Shown in pieces: positions 52,341 to 63,625 of a stretch of 64,000 bases of DNA; within the stretch, counting starts at the first letter, position 1; each line of letters starts with the position of its first letter. The notes beneath the pieces are model-generated. The model saw only the letters and a list, made by a program, of their open reading frames with translations, searched no databases and was not told where the DNA came from. The position numbers were made by a program, and so were the translations under genes. The stretch spans positions 4,030,001-4,094,000 of the forward strand of contig OX621250.1 of NCBI GenBank assembly GCA_951640165.1. The letters run 5' to 3'. Source of the DNA: Pseudoips prasinana. Taxonomy: Eukaryota; Arthropoda; Insecta; Lepidoptera; Nolidae.

Positions 52341-53445
52341 TGCGGTCCCCGTTTCATACCTGAAACGCCTAATTCGCCAAAACCTCCATTACCAGTTAAC
52401 TTTACAGTTAACGATACACAAATTGAGGTTGTTAATAATTTCACATTGCTAGGACTTACTATAGATACACATATTTCTTGGAAAACCCACATCCAAAACA
52501 TTAGATCGAAAATTTCCAGATTTAGCTATGCGCTTCGTGAAGTTAAAAAAACAACCGATCTACCAACAGCCCTTACTACATACTACGCCTATGCACATGC
52601 GTGGTTCACCTACGGCATTATAATGTGGGGCAACAGTACAGATTCACATTCACTTTTTATTTTACAAAAGAAATTAATTCGCATTCTTGCCAATATAGAA
52701 CAAACGGACAGTTGCAAGCCTTTATTCACGAAATATAAAATTCTAACTTTACCCTCTATCTATATCCTGGAAATATGCAAGTTTGTTAGGAAATACAAAG
52801 TATTTTTTACAACACGAGCAGATAAACATAATAATTTGAATAGTCGTTCACTTAGACACAAGAATATGTTAATGTTACCTAATTCCCGAATTACACTACA
52901 CTCTAACAGTCCTAATGTAATGTCAATCAAAATATATAATAAATTACCAAATTCTATAAAAAATGAAACCAGAGAGAATAAATTCGTAATTAATCTAAAA
53001 CAAATACTTATAAATAAGGCTTATTACACAGTAAATGAATACTTAAATGATAAACAAATAACCTAAATTACAATAAACACACATACATACAAACTTATAC
53101 ATGTATATATTTTGAATTATATAATCTATTAAATAGTTAGATCCAAATGTATCACACAAAATAACTTGTTACTGTTAATAAGCAAAATGTCTTTCTTTAT
53201 TGAATGACATGATAGTTAAATAATAATATGCTAGTGAAATGTATAAATATATAAATGTAAAGTGGTCATATGGAATGGAAGACTCAATTAGTTGCTTAAT
53301 AATTTACGAACAATAATAATTTACCGATATATATGTTTATAAATTTGCTGTGCCCGACAGGGTCCATAATGCTCCTAGCTATAAGCCTAATGTTTACCAC
53401 CTAAGTTCACATTGTGGAATGCAAATAAATGATATGAATATGAAA
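52341..53445 (+). pseudogene. LINE C-terminal region and 3' UTR
   Basis: Open from about 52341 to a stop at 53066. PVNFTVNDTQIEVVNNFTLL, then GLTIDTHISWKTHIQNIRSK (thumb), YYAYAHAWFTYGIIMWGNST, QTDSCKPLF...YKILTLPSIYI, and SIKIYNKLPNSIKNET with a basic tail. This is the same domain order as the LINE at 22014-25461 (TRFLGVIIDKDFNW, YVESLLRYGLVM, KPDDSCRPMF). The polymerase palm is missing, so it is a 5'-truncated copy with an otherwise intact frame. The 3' UTR runs to about 53445 (GCAAATAAATGATATG). Confidence 0.85.
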
Positions 53446-54427
53446 CACCATAACTGAGTGGCAAAACAAATACACCTCAATGGAAACCGGAGCATTAACA
53501 CGCTGCTTTCTCCCGGAAGTCAAGGAAGCCTACAAAATAATGAGTGCTATAAGAGTCGACAACGTTACTACCCAACTGTTGACTGGTCACGGTGGGTTCA
53601 GGGAATACCTTTGTCGTTTTCACCTGAGACCGGACTCTGGATGCGCCTGTGACCCAAATATACCAGAGACGGTACCCCACTTGCTCGATGACTGTCCCCG
53701 GTTCGGTAGATGGAGACTAGACGCGACCCAGAACCTGTCGTATAAACTTTCTAAAAGTAATTATGCTGACCTAATGCGTAGTAACGAGGACCGCTCCACG
53801 TTCTTAAAATTTGCGCGAAGAGTTGTGAGAACTGCGGCTAGGGCAAACGGTAGTACGGCAGTCTAGTCTAGTGATACGGCAGTTTAGTCTAGTAATTTAA
53901 ATATAGTGTGGGTAATAATTTTAATTAACTTTATTTATATAAGAATCTAAATGCAAATTAGATGATACTAGTAGATACTTGTAGTTATAGAATACTAAAT
54001 AAGTAAATATATGTTTAATAAAGGCACACTATCGTGATGTGGAATTATAAGTCTATTAAATGTTATGGAATTGTGAAGTAAAGAAATAGAATTATATTAA
54101 GGTATTAAATTAATGAAAATTGTATATTTATAACTTGTGCGATATGAATGTATAAATTTATTTGTAAGTTTGGAATTATCTATTGAAAATGTATGCAATG
54201 TAATAGAATCGCGTCTCATGGGGAAAACAAATAATAATAAAAGTAAACAAAAATAAAGCAATAAAAAAAGGAAGGTATAAAATAAAACAAAAAGATTGGA
54301 AAAGGAATAAAAACTAAACCTAAAATCTAAACCCCTAGAAACAATGTTGCTGCAATAAAATAGCAGCAGTGAGCCGTCGGAGGCTAATTAGCCCAACAAT
54401 AAAAAAAAAAAAAAAAAAAAAAAAACC
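53446..54427 (+). pseudogene. R1-group-like LINE C-terminus with 3' UTR and poly(A) tail
   Basis: Open from about 53450 to a stop at 53866: EWQNKYTSMETG...RCFLPEV, LLTGHGGFREYLCRFHLRPD, GCACDPN-PETVPHLLDDCP, RFGRWR. HGxFxxYLxRF followed by C-x-C ... H-x(3-4)-C is the terminal zinc-knuckle-like domain of R1/TRAS/SART-group LINEs. The 3' UTR ends AGCCGTCGGAGGCTAATTAG and an A run at 54401-54425. It abuts the preceding LINE 3' end, a second insertion at the same place. Confidence 0.8.
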
Positions 54428-54473
54428 TCTTGTGGAATTACTCCCACAAAAATATCCAGGAACCGAGAGGAAA

Positions 54474-54640
54474 GATGGTCGTCCCATGGGATCATGAGAG
54501 TGATGGAATAGAAAGTGCCCCTGTGTTTGCACACACACTTGTGCACTATAATATGTGTTGTGAATTTGGCTAGTTTCCATTGAGATTGGCCGACGAGGCC
54601 AAAATTCGGTCGGGAGGGCATTATTATTATTATGTCAGAC
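54474..54640 (+). mobile_element. tRNA-derived SINE family A, 3' half
   Basis: TCGTCCCATGGGATCATGAG to GGTCGGGAGGGCATTATTATT matches the distal 150 bp of the 12611 copy; the tRNA head is missing. Confidence 0.75.
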
Positions 54641-55039
54641 GATAAACATTTTCTGATTTACCTAACAAAAGCGGCATCCATATTCCAAATTTCTATTATT
54701 TTCCATTCCCATTCCATAGAAAAGAAAAACCAATATTTTTTAAACTATAGTATTAATTACAATTAATACAGACTAATACTATTAAAACTCAAAAACCATA
54801 ACGCCAAACTCAAAACAAGATTAACGAAGGGAAATGAAGCGTCACTAAAGAGTTAATTTGGCTTCCAGCAAATAATAACTGTTTGACGGGAGGTTCGTTT
54901 AGTTAACTCATAAATCGGGGAATTAACAGGATCATTTTCATTGGTAGGCTCTATTATTACAACAAGTTATAAGCTGATAGCGGGCTATCACGTTTTTTTA
55001 CATCACTGTTACAGTTGGTCTTAATTTATTTAGTGTTGA
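54641..55039. other. No recognised feature
   Basis: Nothing identified. Confidence 0.3.
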
Positions 55040-55245
55040 CTGCACGTGTGGCGCAGCGGCTAAGACAGTCGCCTCGCCACTTCGTGTCCCTGGCTCAAAT
55101 CCCGCGCCGGACAACTATTTGTGTGACCCATAAATAGTTGCTCTGAGTTGAGGATGTAACTTTTGTCCGTCTATTATATGTTTGTAAAGTACCCCGCAAC
55201 ACAGCAATTAGATTCCCTAGTGCGGGCGTTGTATTTTAAAAAGAA
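55040..55245 (+). mobile_element. tRNA-derived SINE, family B
   Basis: GTGTGGCGCAGCGGCTAAGA (A-box side), GGCTCAAATCCCGCGCC (B-box side), GTGTGACCCATAAATAGTTG and CCTAGTGCGGGCGTTG tail. Among the best-preserved copies. Confidence 0.9.
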
Positions 55246-55640
55246 AAATAAATTCTAGGAGCCTTTCACTGCTTCACTGGACTATAGAGGCGGTTTGTAG
55301 TCTAGACTATAAGACTCCGTTCAACTTCGTGTAGCTAAGACTACAAACTAAATACCCTCGCCGAAGACCATCCCCGTGGGGTTCGAACCTCTACTTTGGG
55401 CGGTTACTGGCGGGGAGATGCAAGAGAGGGCGTGTCATTTTAGGGATGTTTTGTGTAACTTTCACTCTACGCTAATAGGCAATAGAGGCCTCCCTTCCGA
55501 TTTACTTTCGGAGGGGCATTTTATCGATTCGATATGCGAACTAAGGGCCATGGAGGACGCCGGTGGTCGCGACACGTTCGCGTTTGTACTCTTGTCCGGC
55601 GAGTACGAAATATCGGTTGGTGTCTAAACACTATTGTTTC
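55246..55640 (+). other. GC-richer open frame, possible exon
   Basis: An 83-codon plus frame (55376-55627; ERACHFRDVLCNFHSTLIG, SEGHFIDSICELRAMEDAGG) stands out by composition. A minus frame is also open for about 45 codons. I recognise no family, and the plus frame starts with a GTG-type codon. Upstream, TTTGTAGTCTAGACTATAAG and AGCTAAGACTACAAACTA form an imperfect inverted pair (55290-55350). Confidence 0.25.
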
Positions 55641-56694
55641 GAGACGGAGCGCATTTCAGTACCAATTTTCAATTGATTTTTCTAAGACACTATATTTATG
55701 AGACCGCCAATTAAGCAATTATTTTTATTGATTTTGATGAGGAAAGAGAAAGAAATCGAAATTTTTACGTATCTATAGAGAGCGAGAGAATCTCTATTGT
55801 AACGTAATCTTAAAGGTTTAAGCATATCAAGTACAATTTAAATGAAACCTAGGTATTAACCTAGATTTATAAACAACAAATTGTAATGTTACAGATTACA
55901 CATGCCAAAAATGCTGTATATGCGCAAGTAAGTTTGCTAGAACAAATCGGGAAAATAGGAAGATTCCGGCTCTTGCCACTATCCCTGCGTATAGCATCTA
56001 CTTGTTAAGAGAAGAGCCGATTTTCATATTGCTTAGTTGTAAGATAAATCTGATTATTACCGCCTTACACATTGTTGGATTATCTTAGGAATTATTGAGA
56101 AAAAATGAGCTTTTCACTTGGACCATACAAAAACCACTCAGAGCAACAGATGGTTCGGTAACTAAAAAAAACTTTCTCATTTTTATATTATTTCAGGAAA
56201 TGTATTAAGTTTTTTTAGTAACATTTTACTTTTTATATCAGGATTTTAAAATAACGTAAAAAAGGCTGCGTATTCAATACAAACTTATTCTTAAAATGTC
56301 ACTCATTTCAAACATCTTTTATTCCGTGAAAATATATATTATATGTAAAATTTATGCATTCTTTTACGATGCATTTAAAGATAGACACATAAAGCTAGCG
56401 ATTATATATTCCAGACAATCAATCTTTAATAAATTGCAATACACCTCTGTCTATTATCGGTCGTATGAAAAAGACAAAGCATACTTAGAACTGATTGTGC
56501 GACACCATGTTCAAACGTGACGCTTGTTTTCGCAGTACGCGGCGAAAATAATAAAACTCCCCATTTTAGATTCATAGCATTTGTCACGACGTTAAATTCC
56601 AAATTCAGAACTGGGGAATTATAAATAGAGAGTGCCGGTTCGATTTACGTTAGACAATTACATTTGTGATACAGTATGTGTTCCAGTTTTGAGT
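55641..56694. other. No recognised feature
   Basis: AT-rich; the 74-codon frame at 56296-56520 shows no family features. Confidence 0.35.
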
Positions 56695-56830
56695 TTAACA
56701 ATGCCATATGGTTAGGCCATGTGGTTTCCGACCCGGAAACAATAAAAAGGCCACCCCATAACATCCTTCGGGTGACGCAAAAGGCGACTATACTATTTGC
56801 GTTATAGCATGGTGCGGGTGACAGTTTCAG
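56695..56830. repeat. Interspersed repeat R, first half
   Basis: GGCCACCCCATAACATCC, CGCAAAAGGCGACTATAC and TATAGCATGGTGCGGGTGAC. The last part is inverted at 59072-59105. Confidence 0.55.
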
Positions 56831-57160
56831 TAACATTTCGTTTCACTCTTGAAAGGCGCAGCGATTTACAAATTACGTCATAGTATCTCAGCTGTACCAC
56901 ATTTGTTACATATTAAATCATTAATAACTGTAGTAAATTGAATTAAATGCAACCAGAATGTTCATTTCTACAAATTAAATTAAATTGAATGAAAAAATAA
57001 GCAAAGCGTTATGCGTATAACGTAACGGCTACGATGGGTAGTCGATATTTTTGTATAATAAAAAACGTATATTGTGCATAGGTTAATTTTTATTGTTAAA
57101 ATGCAATATTGCCTATAATTATACAACAGAACATTAGGGTATGGTAAAAAATGCATTTAA
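56831..57160. other. No recognised feature
   Basis: Nothing identified. Confidence 0.3.
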
Positions 57161-57289
57161 TTAGTCTGAACTCGTATCAGATCCTGACTCTGAATTGTCA
57201 CTGAATTCATCATTAGAATCTGTGATGGATATTATTAATGATGACTCTATTATATAGTCAATATGGGTGTCACGGTCCCAATCAGACAT
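57161..57289 (-). CDS. Small acidic open frame, 42 residues
   Basis: ATG at 57289 to TAA at 57161: starts MSDWDRDTHIDYIIESS and ends SNDEFSDNSESGSDTSSD. The serine/aspartate-rich acidic N-terminus resembles in style the start of some DDE transposases (piggyBac-like), but that is only a compositional impression and no catalytic part follows. Whether it is translated is unknown. Confidence 0.25.
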   Translation of the reverse strand: MSDWDRDTHIDYIIESSLIISITDSNDEFSDNSESGSDTSSD

Positions 57290-57465
57290 AATGTCCCTTT
57301 TTAAACGGTTTTATTTAGCTTACCCCGTTTGATTTATTTTTTATTCTTGGGTCAAATTTAGTAACTGAAATTTGAACCTCTTCCTGTTGACCGATTGATC
57401 TGAAATTTGGTACACACTTCTAGTTCCAGTGACAATACAATTAAATAAATTCTGTTTTATTGTAA
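57290..57465. other. Leader of the following minisatellite
   Basis: Contains GTTGACCGATTGATCTGAAA and TTTGGTACACAC just before the repeated units; no exon. Confidence 0.35.
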
Positions 57466-57960
57466 ATCCAATATGGCCGCCGCTACAAAATGGCGGATAA
57501 CCTAGGTTTTATCAATCCCAACAATATGGGTATCAAATGAAAGGGCTCAACAAGTAGAATACAATGTACAATACAAAATTGAAATCCAAGATGGCCGCCT
57601 TTCCAAAATGGCAGATAACCTAGGTTTTAATGGCGGATAACCTAGGTTTTATCAATAATAATAATACGGGTATCAAATGAAAGGGCTCAACAAGTAGAAT
57701 ACAATGTACTATACAAAATTGAAATCCAAGATGGCCGCCTCTACAAAATGACGGATAACCTAGGTTTTAACAATCCCATCAATATGGGTATCAAATGAAA
57801 GGGCTCAATAAGTAGAATACAATTTACTATGCAAAATTGAAATTTATCATGGCCGCCGCTACCAAATACCATATGGGTATCAAATAAAAGGGCTTGACAA
57901 GTAGAATACAGTGCACTATACAACCTCATAATTTTAAGATGGGTGCTGCCACAAAATGGT
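57466..57960 (+). repeat. Irregular tandem repeat, four units of about 90-140 bp
   Basis: GGGTATCAAATGAAAGGGCT recurs at 57528, 57668, 57786 and 57875 (last as CAAATAAAAGGGCT). Each unit also contains GAAATCCAAGATGGCCGCC and GCGGATAACCTAGGTTTT. The second unit has a 24-bp local duplication of the latter block. Confidence 0.85.
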
Positions 57961-58210
57961 GTATTATAATAGGATTGTCAAATTTATAAATTGAAACTGA
58001 AATGTAGGTATCTGATTTATCCAGCGTGAATCCACCACCCAAGTCAAGATTTTGTATCGTGTTGAGGACTGTGTGGCGTTAGAGTGGCTAAAAATGATAC
58101 GTCGTTAGCGGTACACCACCCAAGTTAAGGTCTAACGGGCAAGAAACCTTGCAATAATGAGGCACTAAATTAATTAAACAGAATGCGAAATAAAAACTAA
58201 AAAATAGAAA
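57961..58210. other. Unassigned; short CACCACCCAAG(T) duplicate
   Basis: CCACCACCCAAGTCAAG (about 58030) and CACCACCCAAGTTAAG (about 58111) recur 80 bp apart. Nothing else. Confidence 0.35.
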
Positions 58211-58956
58211 AAAAATTGGTAAAAAAACTTTTTATGTTAAACGGTTTTATGTTAAACATACATTATAATGTTTAAGATATATACTAAAAGCTAAAAAATA
58301 ATAAAATAACTTAATAGTCGTGGGCATTATGAACATATGCATAGACTAGACTAAAATAAAACCGTGGGGCACGTCAATTGTCTACAATCGTTGAAAATGT
58401 TTGTTTTGTAGTGTCACGCGATAATAAGACAGTTGTTCAACCGACAACGATGGACGAGTGGCAAGTAGGGCTAGAATGTGGAAACAAGCTAGCGAGCTCT
58501 ACTATAAGCGAGTTTTAGGGTTTCATAGTGTTGAGCGAGTGTTTACTTTAATTATAAGTTTTGTCGATTAAAGACTAACTACGAGTAGTGAAGCGAGTCC
58601 TCGCCAGCCAGCAGTGTGAATGTTCAACGATAAACTATTTGAAACATCTCTTTTGTTTACATGGAATGTGTAACTATCGGACTTTAAATGAGCAAGAAGA
58701 TAGCAAGTACTTTTCTCGTCGGTGGGGCAACTGTCTAACGACGAATTAAACGATTCTTCTATCGAACATTTTAATCGATAATTGTAGACAATTGACATGC
58801 CCCACGGTTTTATTTTAGTCTAGTCTATGCATATGTTTATAATACCCACGACTGTATCTATTTTATTATTTTTTAGCTTTTAGTACATATCTTAAACATT
58901 ATAATGTATGTTTAACATAAACCCGTTTAACATAAAAAGTTTTTTTACCAATTTTT
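58211..58956. mobile_element. Foldback element with about 190-bp terminal inverted repeats
   Basis: Left arm 58211-58401 and right arm 58765-58956 are inverted copies (outer end AAAAATTGGTAAAAAAACTT, inner part GGGGCA(C/T)GTCAATTGTC). The 360-bp interior has no gene; the 76-codon minus frame at 58568-58798 overlaps an arm and is not credible. Probably a non-autonomous DNA transposon of unknown family. Confidence 0.83.
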
Positions 58957-59215
58957 ATTATTTTATTTACGACATTAGACCAGTCTTTAGGCTGAACATC
59001 GTTAGTAATAAAAATGTATTGCACATCCCTAGTAAAGTGGTACTTATAGATGTCAACGTCAAATAAGCAACTGTCACCCGCACCATGCTACAACGCAAAA
59101 AGTATAAGGGATATGCCAGGTGGTAGCAGCGCCACCAGTGTACTAGCTACCACCTAATTGCGATCGCCAACTAGCATGTTAAGCGTGGTGACTACGGCTA
59201 ACACCTCGCAATGGC
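58957..59215 (-). repeat. Interspersed repeat R, second half
   Basis: 59072-59105 (CTGTCACCCGCACCATGCTA) is the inverse of 56800-56830. 59120-59215 shares GCAGCGCCACC(A/T)GTGTA and CGATCGCCAA-like blocks with 39960-40000. Confidence 0.55.
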
Positions 59216-60443
59216 AACAATATAAAAACCTTGGGGGAGGCCTATGTCCACCAGAAGACAATACCAGGCTGATGATGTGTGTAATATTAAAATAGTTATT
59301 TTCTGGACTATAAAATAATTATCTCCCCGCACACGTGATTCCTTCTATATTTGACACGATTTCCTTCAAGGAGGCTCGTAGCTCCTCACGGGCGGGCACA
59401 AGGATGGCAGCTACTGCTTAAATCTTCCACTTATGCACTGACCACAGATAAATAGCTATTTTTTGCAACTTTTTATTCATATTGTAATTTAAATATATAG
59501 GACGAATCTGACTATATTTTAATGAAATTAACTGACACATTAAACACAATTCAGCTAACACTCCTCGAGAAATAAAATAACAAAGTCTGCAATATTATAA
59601 AAAGAAAAGTTTTGTTAGTGTTGGTGAGAATCGAAAGAAATGTACAATTTGTTATTTTACATTATACTACATTTTAGTTGCGTTATCTGAGTGTAGGTTG
59701 ATTTTATAATTTTACAATTGTAAGTATATTTCTCACGACTTCAAAGCTGAACAAAGTAATTTTTTCAACTACATATATATAGATTATAAATTAATCTACC
59801 TTGACAATGGTTTAAAAGAATCTTTTTCACTTTTAAATTACAATGTTTACAATTATAACATATGACCCCGTCTGTATATTATCAAAAGTTAAGATTTACA
59901 AAAAAAATCTATATTTTGTCTGAACGTCGACACTGACACACACACATACATATCACACTTGTTTGTATATAATAGTGTAAGAAAAGAGTGGGGGGGGGGG
60001 GGGGCAGGGGATATAATACTTTTACACGTGACGATCACCACTTGTCAACTCCTTCCAAAATCTTTCCGAAAAGAATGCTTCTTCATAAATTTAATTTGAG
60101 TGAACCGACACCATTATCTAGATTGTAAAAACAAAAAGGTGTCTCCCAAACCAATCTCGAAAAAGAAAACAAATAAAAACGCCAAACAAACGAGTCGAGG
60201 ATCCATAAACAAATTACTTTACACTGATCTACTCAATTGAAAAAAAGATATAACCATAACTCGGTACTGGTAATGGAAAACCTTTCATTTACCCCTGGAG
60301 CCTCGACCCTTTGTGCAACCAATTTGCAGAAATCTCTAGCCCTTCATAAAATACAGGTGAAAAATCCTTTTTTACTATAAAATAGGTCAGTGGCGACGAT
60401 TCTATAAAACACGATTCCTTTTGGCTTCCTCTTTTATTGAAGA
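59216..60443. other. Mostly unassigned; G15 homopolymer at 59990-60004
   Basis: 59225-59280 ends in a LINE-tail-like GGCCTATGTCCACCAGAAGA and GCTGATGATG. 59990-60004 is a run of 15 G followed by CAGGGG. 60010-60420 is non-repetitive sequence with no exon recognised. Confidence 0.4.
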
Positions 60444-60770
60444 CTAGCTGTGCCCCGCGGTTTTACTCGCGTTAAATTTTATAAACTATCACAGCTCCTC
60501 TCTCGTAGGTGATAGAGTGATAATATTATTATGTAGCCTATATGTTGACCCGACCACTTAGTAATATCCATGCAAAATTTGAAGTTAATCCATGCAGTAC
60601 TATTTGAGTTTAGCCCGGACATACATACAGACAAACAAACACACAGACAAAAATTCTAAAAACTATATTTTTGGCTTCGATATCGATTAACGATCACGCC
60701 CCAAGTATCCTTTAAAAGAAATATTCAATGTACAGTTTTGACTTTCCTACGATTTTATTATATGTATAGA
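60444..60770 (-). mobile_element. Non-autonomous Helitron, family A, complete
   Basis: The plus strand reads CTAGCTGTGCCCCGCGGTTT first and TTATATGTATAGA last, the exact reverse of the other family A copies; hairpin sequence CGCGGTTTTACTCGCG. Confidence 0.92.
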
Positions 60771-61205
60771 TGTGTTTCAAGTACTTTATATTCATATCCT
60801 ACTAATTGGCAAATAAACATAGGGCAGTATAATGATAAGTTGTTAACGTCACTTATTATGCATGTGTCCCACATGATACAGTAAATAAGTATATAAAATA
60901 AATAACTTGGAATAACTAACACTGCAATCCGATCCCAATCTAGTGAGAGCTGTACGTCCTGTACTACGGCAATTACACCTCATCATATTAAGATATGCCC
61001 TGGTTGAGAAATGAATCCACGACCTCTGGATTAGCAGTCAGGGTAATTAAAATAAATAATAAAATAAAATAAAAAAGGTTTTTATTCACGTAGACTTTAA
61101 AAAAGCGCTTGTAAATAGTCAGAACATATTCGTAGTAATATATAATTAATTTATAATTATTTCTAGGTACATATAGATATTTAGGTACACGGATTGTAGG
61201 AAATA
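60771..61205 (-). repeat. Degraded family G SINE and repeat Q
   Basis: 60915-61045 retains TGAATCCACGACCTCTGGAT on the plus strand (minus head). 61060-61205 is repeat Q (AAAGCGCTTGTAAATAGTCA), shared with 34975-35135. Confidence 0.55.
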
Positions 61206-61914
61206 ATTGACAATAAAATTTATTTTATAATAGTAACGGTATTTAACTAACTTAAATTAAGTTATTGTCAAGGATCATGTGTAGGTTTAATTAACAAAAT
61301 TTTCAATTTTAGCTATAATTTTACTACATATTGTCGAATGGTTCTGTCTATATTAAGGTACGAATTAAATGTTATTATTATGGCGGACCTTGTGTTAATA
61401 ACGACGGTCGCGCTAATGCTACCACCGGATCCAATGCGCCCCAACTGAGAAGACCCAGCGAAACAAACTCAGTGGGTTTATCTACTACCGGTTTCAACAC
61501 GGCCCAGTTGAGACGCTCCGGCGAAACATACTCAATGGGGCATATACACGGGATTAACCACTAGACCAACAGTCCGATCAATAAGCTAGCTTAGACTGGA
61601 AGATGGAAGTACTCCCTCAGTCAAACTTCTCATAGAGCGAGAAAAAAAAACCATATGTCAAAATTTTGCCACCATTTAGTACGTGCAATTTCAAGCATTT
61701 TATTTGGAAACCTACACGCTACCAAAGCGCCAGGTGTAGGGTTTCTAAAAGCTATTTGTATTTGAATCCTACATCATGGTCCCTGGGAAGTTTATCTAGT
61801 TTGGTATTATATATTTACATATATGCAATACCGGTATACTAACAGCTTAAATAAAACCGATTGTTTTTGCAGTTTGTTACATGTTTTTTATAATTATATC
61901 CTAAGAAATTATTT
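61206..61914. other. Unassigned
   Basis: 61380-61575 is GC-richer, with CCCAACTGAGAAGACCCAGCG and GCCCAGTTGAGACGCTCCGG as diverged direct repeats about 65 bp apart, then a SINE-head-like TTAACCACTAGACCAACAG. No gene recognised. Confidence 0.4.
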
Positions 61915-62296
61915 ACGCACGGCCATCCGATCCCAAACTAAACAGAGCTTGTACAAATGCCAGCACATCCAATCTGTCAAATTTCTTTTATAGATTTTCA
62001 ACTTTATCACAAAAGTTTAAGGTTCACTTTCAATTGGGGAAATTTGACAGATTGGGGTAACTTGATGTGCTGGCGTCTGTACATAGTACAAGCTCTGTTT
62101 AGTTTGAGAAAACCAGATCACTGATATTTTACATTTACTTCTTTTATTTTGTATATACATATTTATATAAATAATTAGACCCAGCCTCAAAACAAACAAA
62201 CATGTACATGCAAAAAAATATTTGTCCTGGGTGGGAATGGAACCCTCGACCTCCAGCGTGAAAAGCAAGCATTTCCCAACGACGCCAAAGGCCATT
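61915..62296 (-). mobile_element. Family C SINE containing MITE M1
   Basis: The SINE tail (61915-61950, CGATCCCAAACTAAACAGAG) is followed by MITE M1 (61951-62082). An inverted copy of the SINE tail follows (62086-62112), then the SINE body and head (62115-62296, GGGTGGGAATGGAACCCTCG). Confidence 0.75.
61951..62082 (+). mobile_element. MITE family M1, near complete
   Basis: GTACAAATGCCAGCACATCC to GATGTGCTGGCGTCTGTAC. The foldback pairs over most of its length. Confidence 0.82.
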
Positions 62297-62669
62297 TAAT
62301 GTCAAATATAATCCTAAATCCATTTTTTCCACTTTTGGATTATTATTGGATCTTTCCAATTATGAATATAAGCATCGAAATGGTGGTTATTGCAATTATT
62401 AGATATTATAAATATTTTAAGACGCCCTATTTTAATAAAGCATGTTGTTTAAAATTACAAACTAGAATATAAGACTTTTGTTTTATAAAATCTACTAGAT
62501 AAAATAAACAAAAAGCGTATTTTCTTATTACAAACCTTTTTTAAAATTAAATTCGTTTTAGTTTTGGTGGACAAAATAGTAGGGATAAAAAACCAAAATT
62601 TAATCATTTTTGTATTGTTTTATGTAAAGAACATAACTACGCAATATTACGCTCTCCATGTGTAATAAA
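62297..62669. other. No recognised feature
   Basis: AT-rich. Confidence 0.3.
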
Positions 62670-62880
62670 GATAGATAGATAAACTCTTTATTGTACACTT
62701 AAAGAAAGCGACAACATACAAATTATAATATAGACCAGGGTAGAAGCGTTTAAAAATAATAAAAAGTGAAAAAAAATAATAGTAGGATGAAACCCATAAG
62801 AAAAGGAAGGGAATATTATAAAAATAAAAGGAAAAATAATTTACGGGCGATCTGAGGTCGGGAAGGGGATGGGGGTGAGT
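62670..62880 (-). repeat. LINE 3' UTR-like sequence
   Basis: On the minus strand it ends GTGTACAATAAAGAG then TTTATCTATCTATC, a poly(A)-signal-like end with a tetranucleotide tail. The upstream coding part was not found. Confidence 0.5.
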
Positions 62881-63625
62881 TTTTAAGGGTAAAAAACGGT
62901 TTGTCTCGATTTCCAGCAAAACTAAAAGTCCTATCGAAAAAACCCAAATGGCAAAGTTGTAGGTAATAAAAAGATCTAAAACTTTTGTATTTACACTTTT
63001 TTCACATTACCTAAAATTTATGAGAAAACTTCAAAAAACCAAGTTTTTGGTTTTTTATTTTTATCTTCTACATACATTTTTCTTTTTTAACGAAATTTGG
63101 TGAAAACTTACCTTTTTATGTCCCAAATACGCTGTAATTTATTTGATTAAAAATATTTATTTTTTCACCTTACTTTGAATTAATATCGAAAAAAACACCC
63201 TAATTTTCAATCGAAAAGTCACCCGTCAAAATATCAGCTTTTTTCAAAAAGTTGGTATGTTTTCTGTTCGTTGAAATCTCTACTTTCCGATGGTGAAAAA
63301 AAATATATATGTTACTGTAGTAAATTTTCTCAGAAAATGCAAAAAATCGAAAATAACTCGAATTCGATTTTTTTTTTATTATTATGAAAAAAATCATCTA
63401 AAAATGTGATTACTGCAATTTGTTTCAATTAAAAAGTTGATTTATTCAATGCGTATTACATTTATGTCATAGAAAATCTCATTATATATAAATATAAATG
63501 TAAATCGTACAATTAAATGTAGATACTTTATTCTGATTACGTTATTGATTACAATATTTTTAAACAACAAAATATTAAAGAAATAAATGTCAAAATGTAT
63601 AAAAAATATATTATAAATATGTAAA
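62881..63625. other. Very AT-rich stretch with many homopolymer runs
   Basis: Contains GGCAAAGTTGTAGGTAATAA and many A/T runs. Open frames on the minus strand are low complexity. No feature assigned. Confidence 0.4.

Noticed and set aside
58568..58798. A 76-codon minus frame
   Set aside because: Lies in the core and right arm of a foldback element and has no recognisable family.
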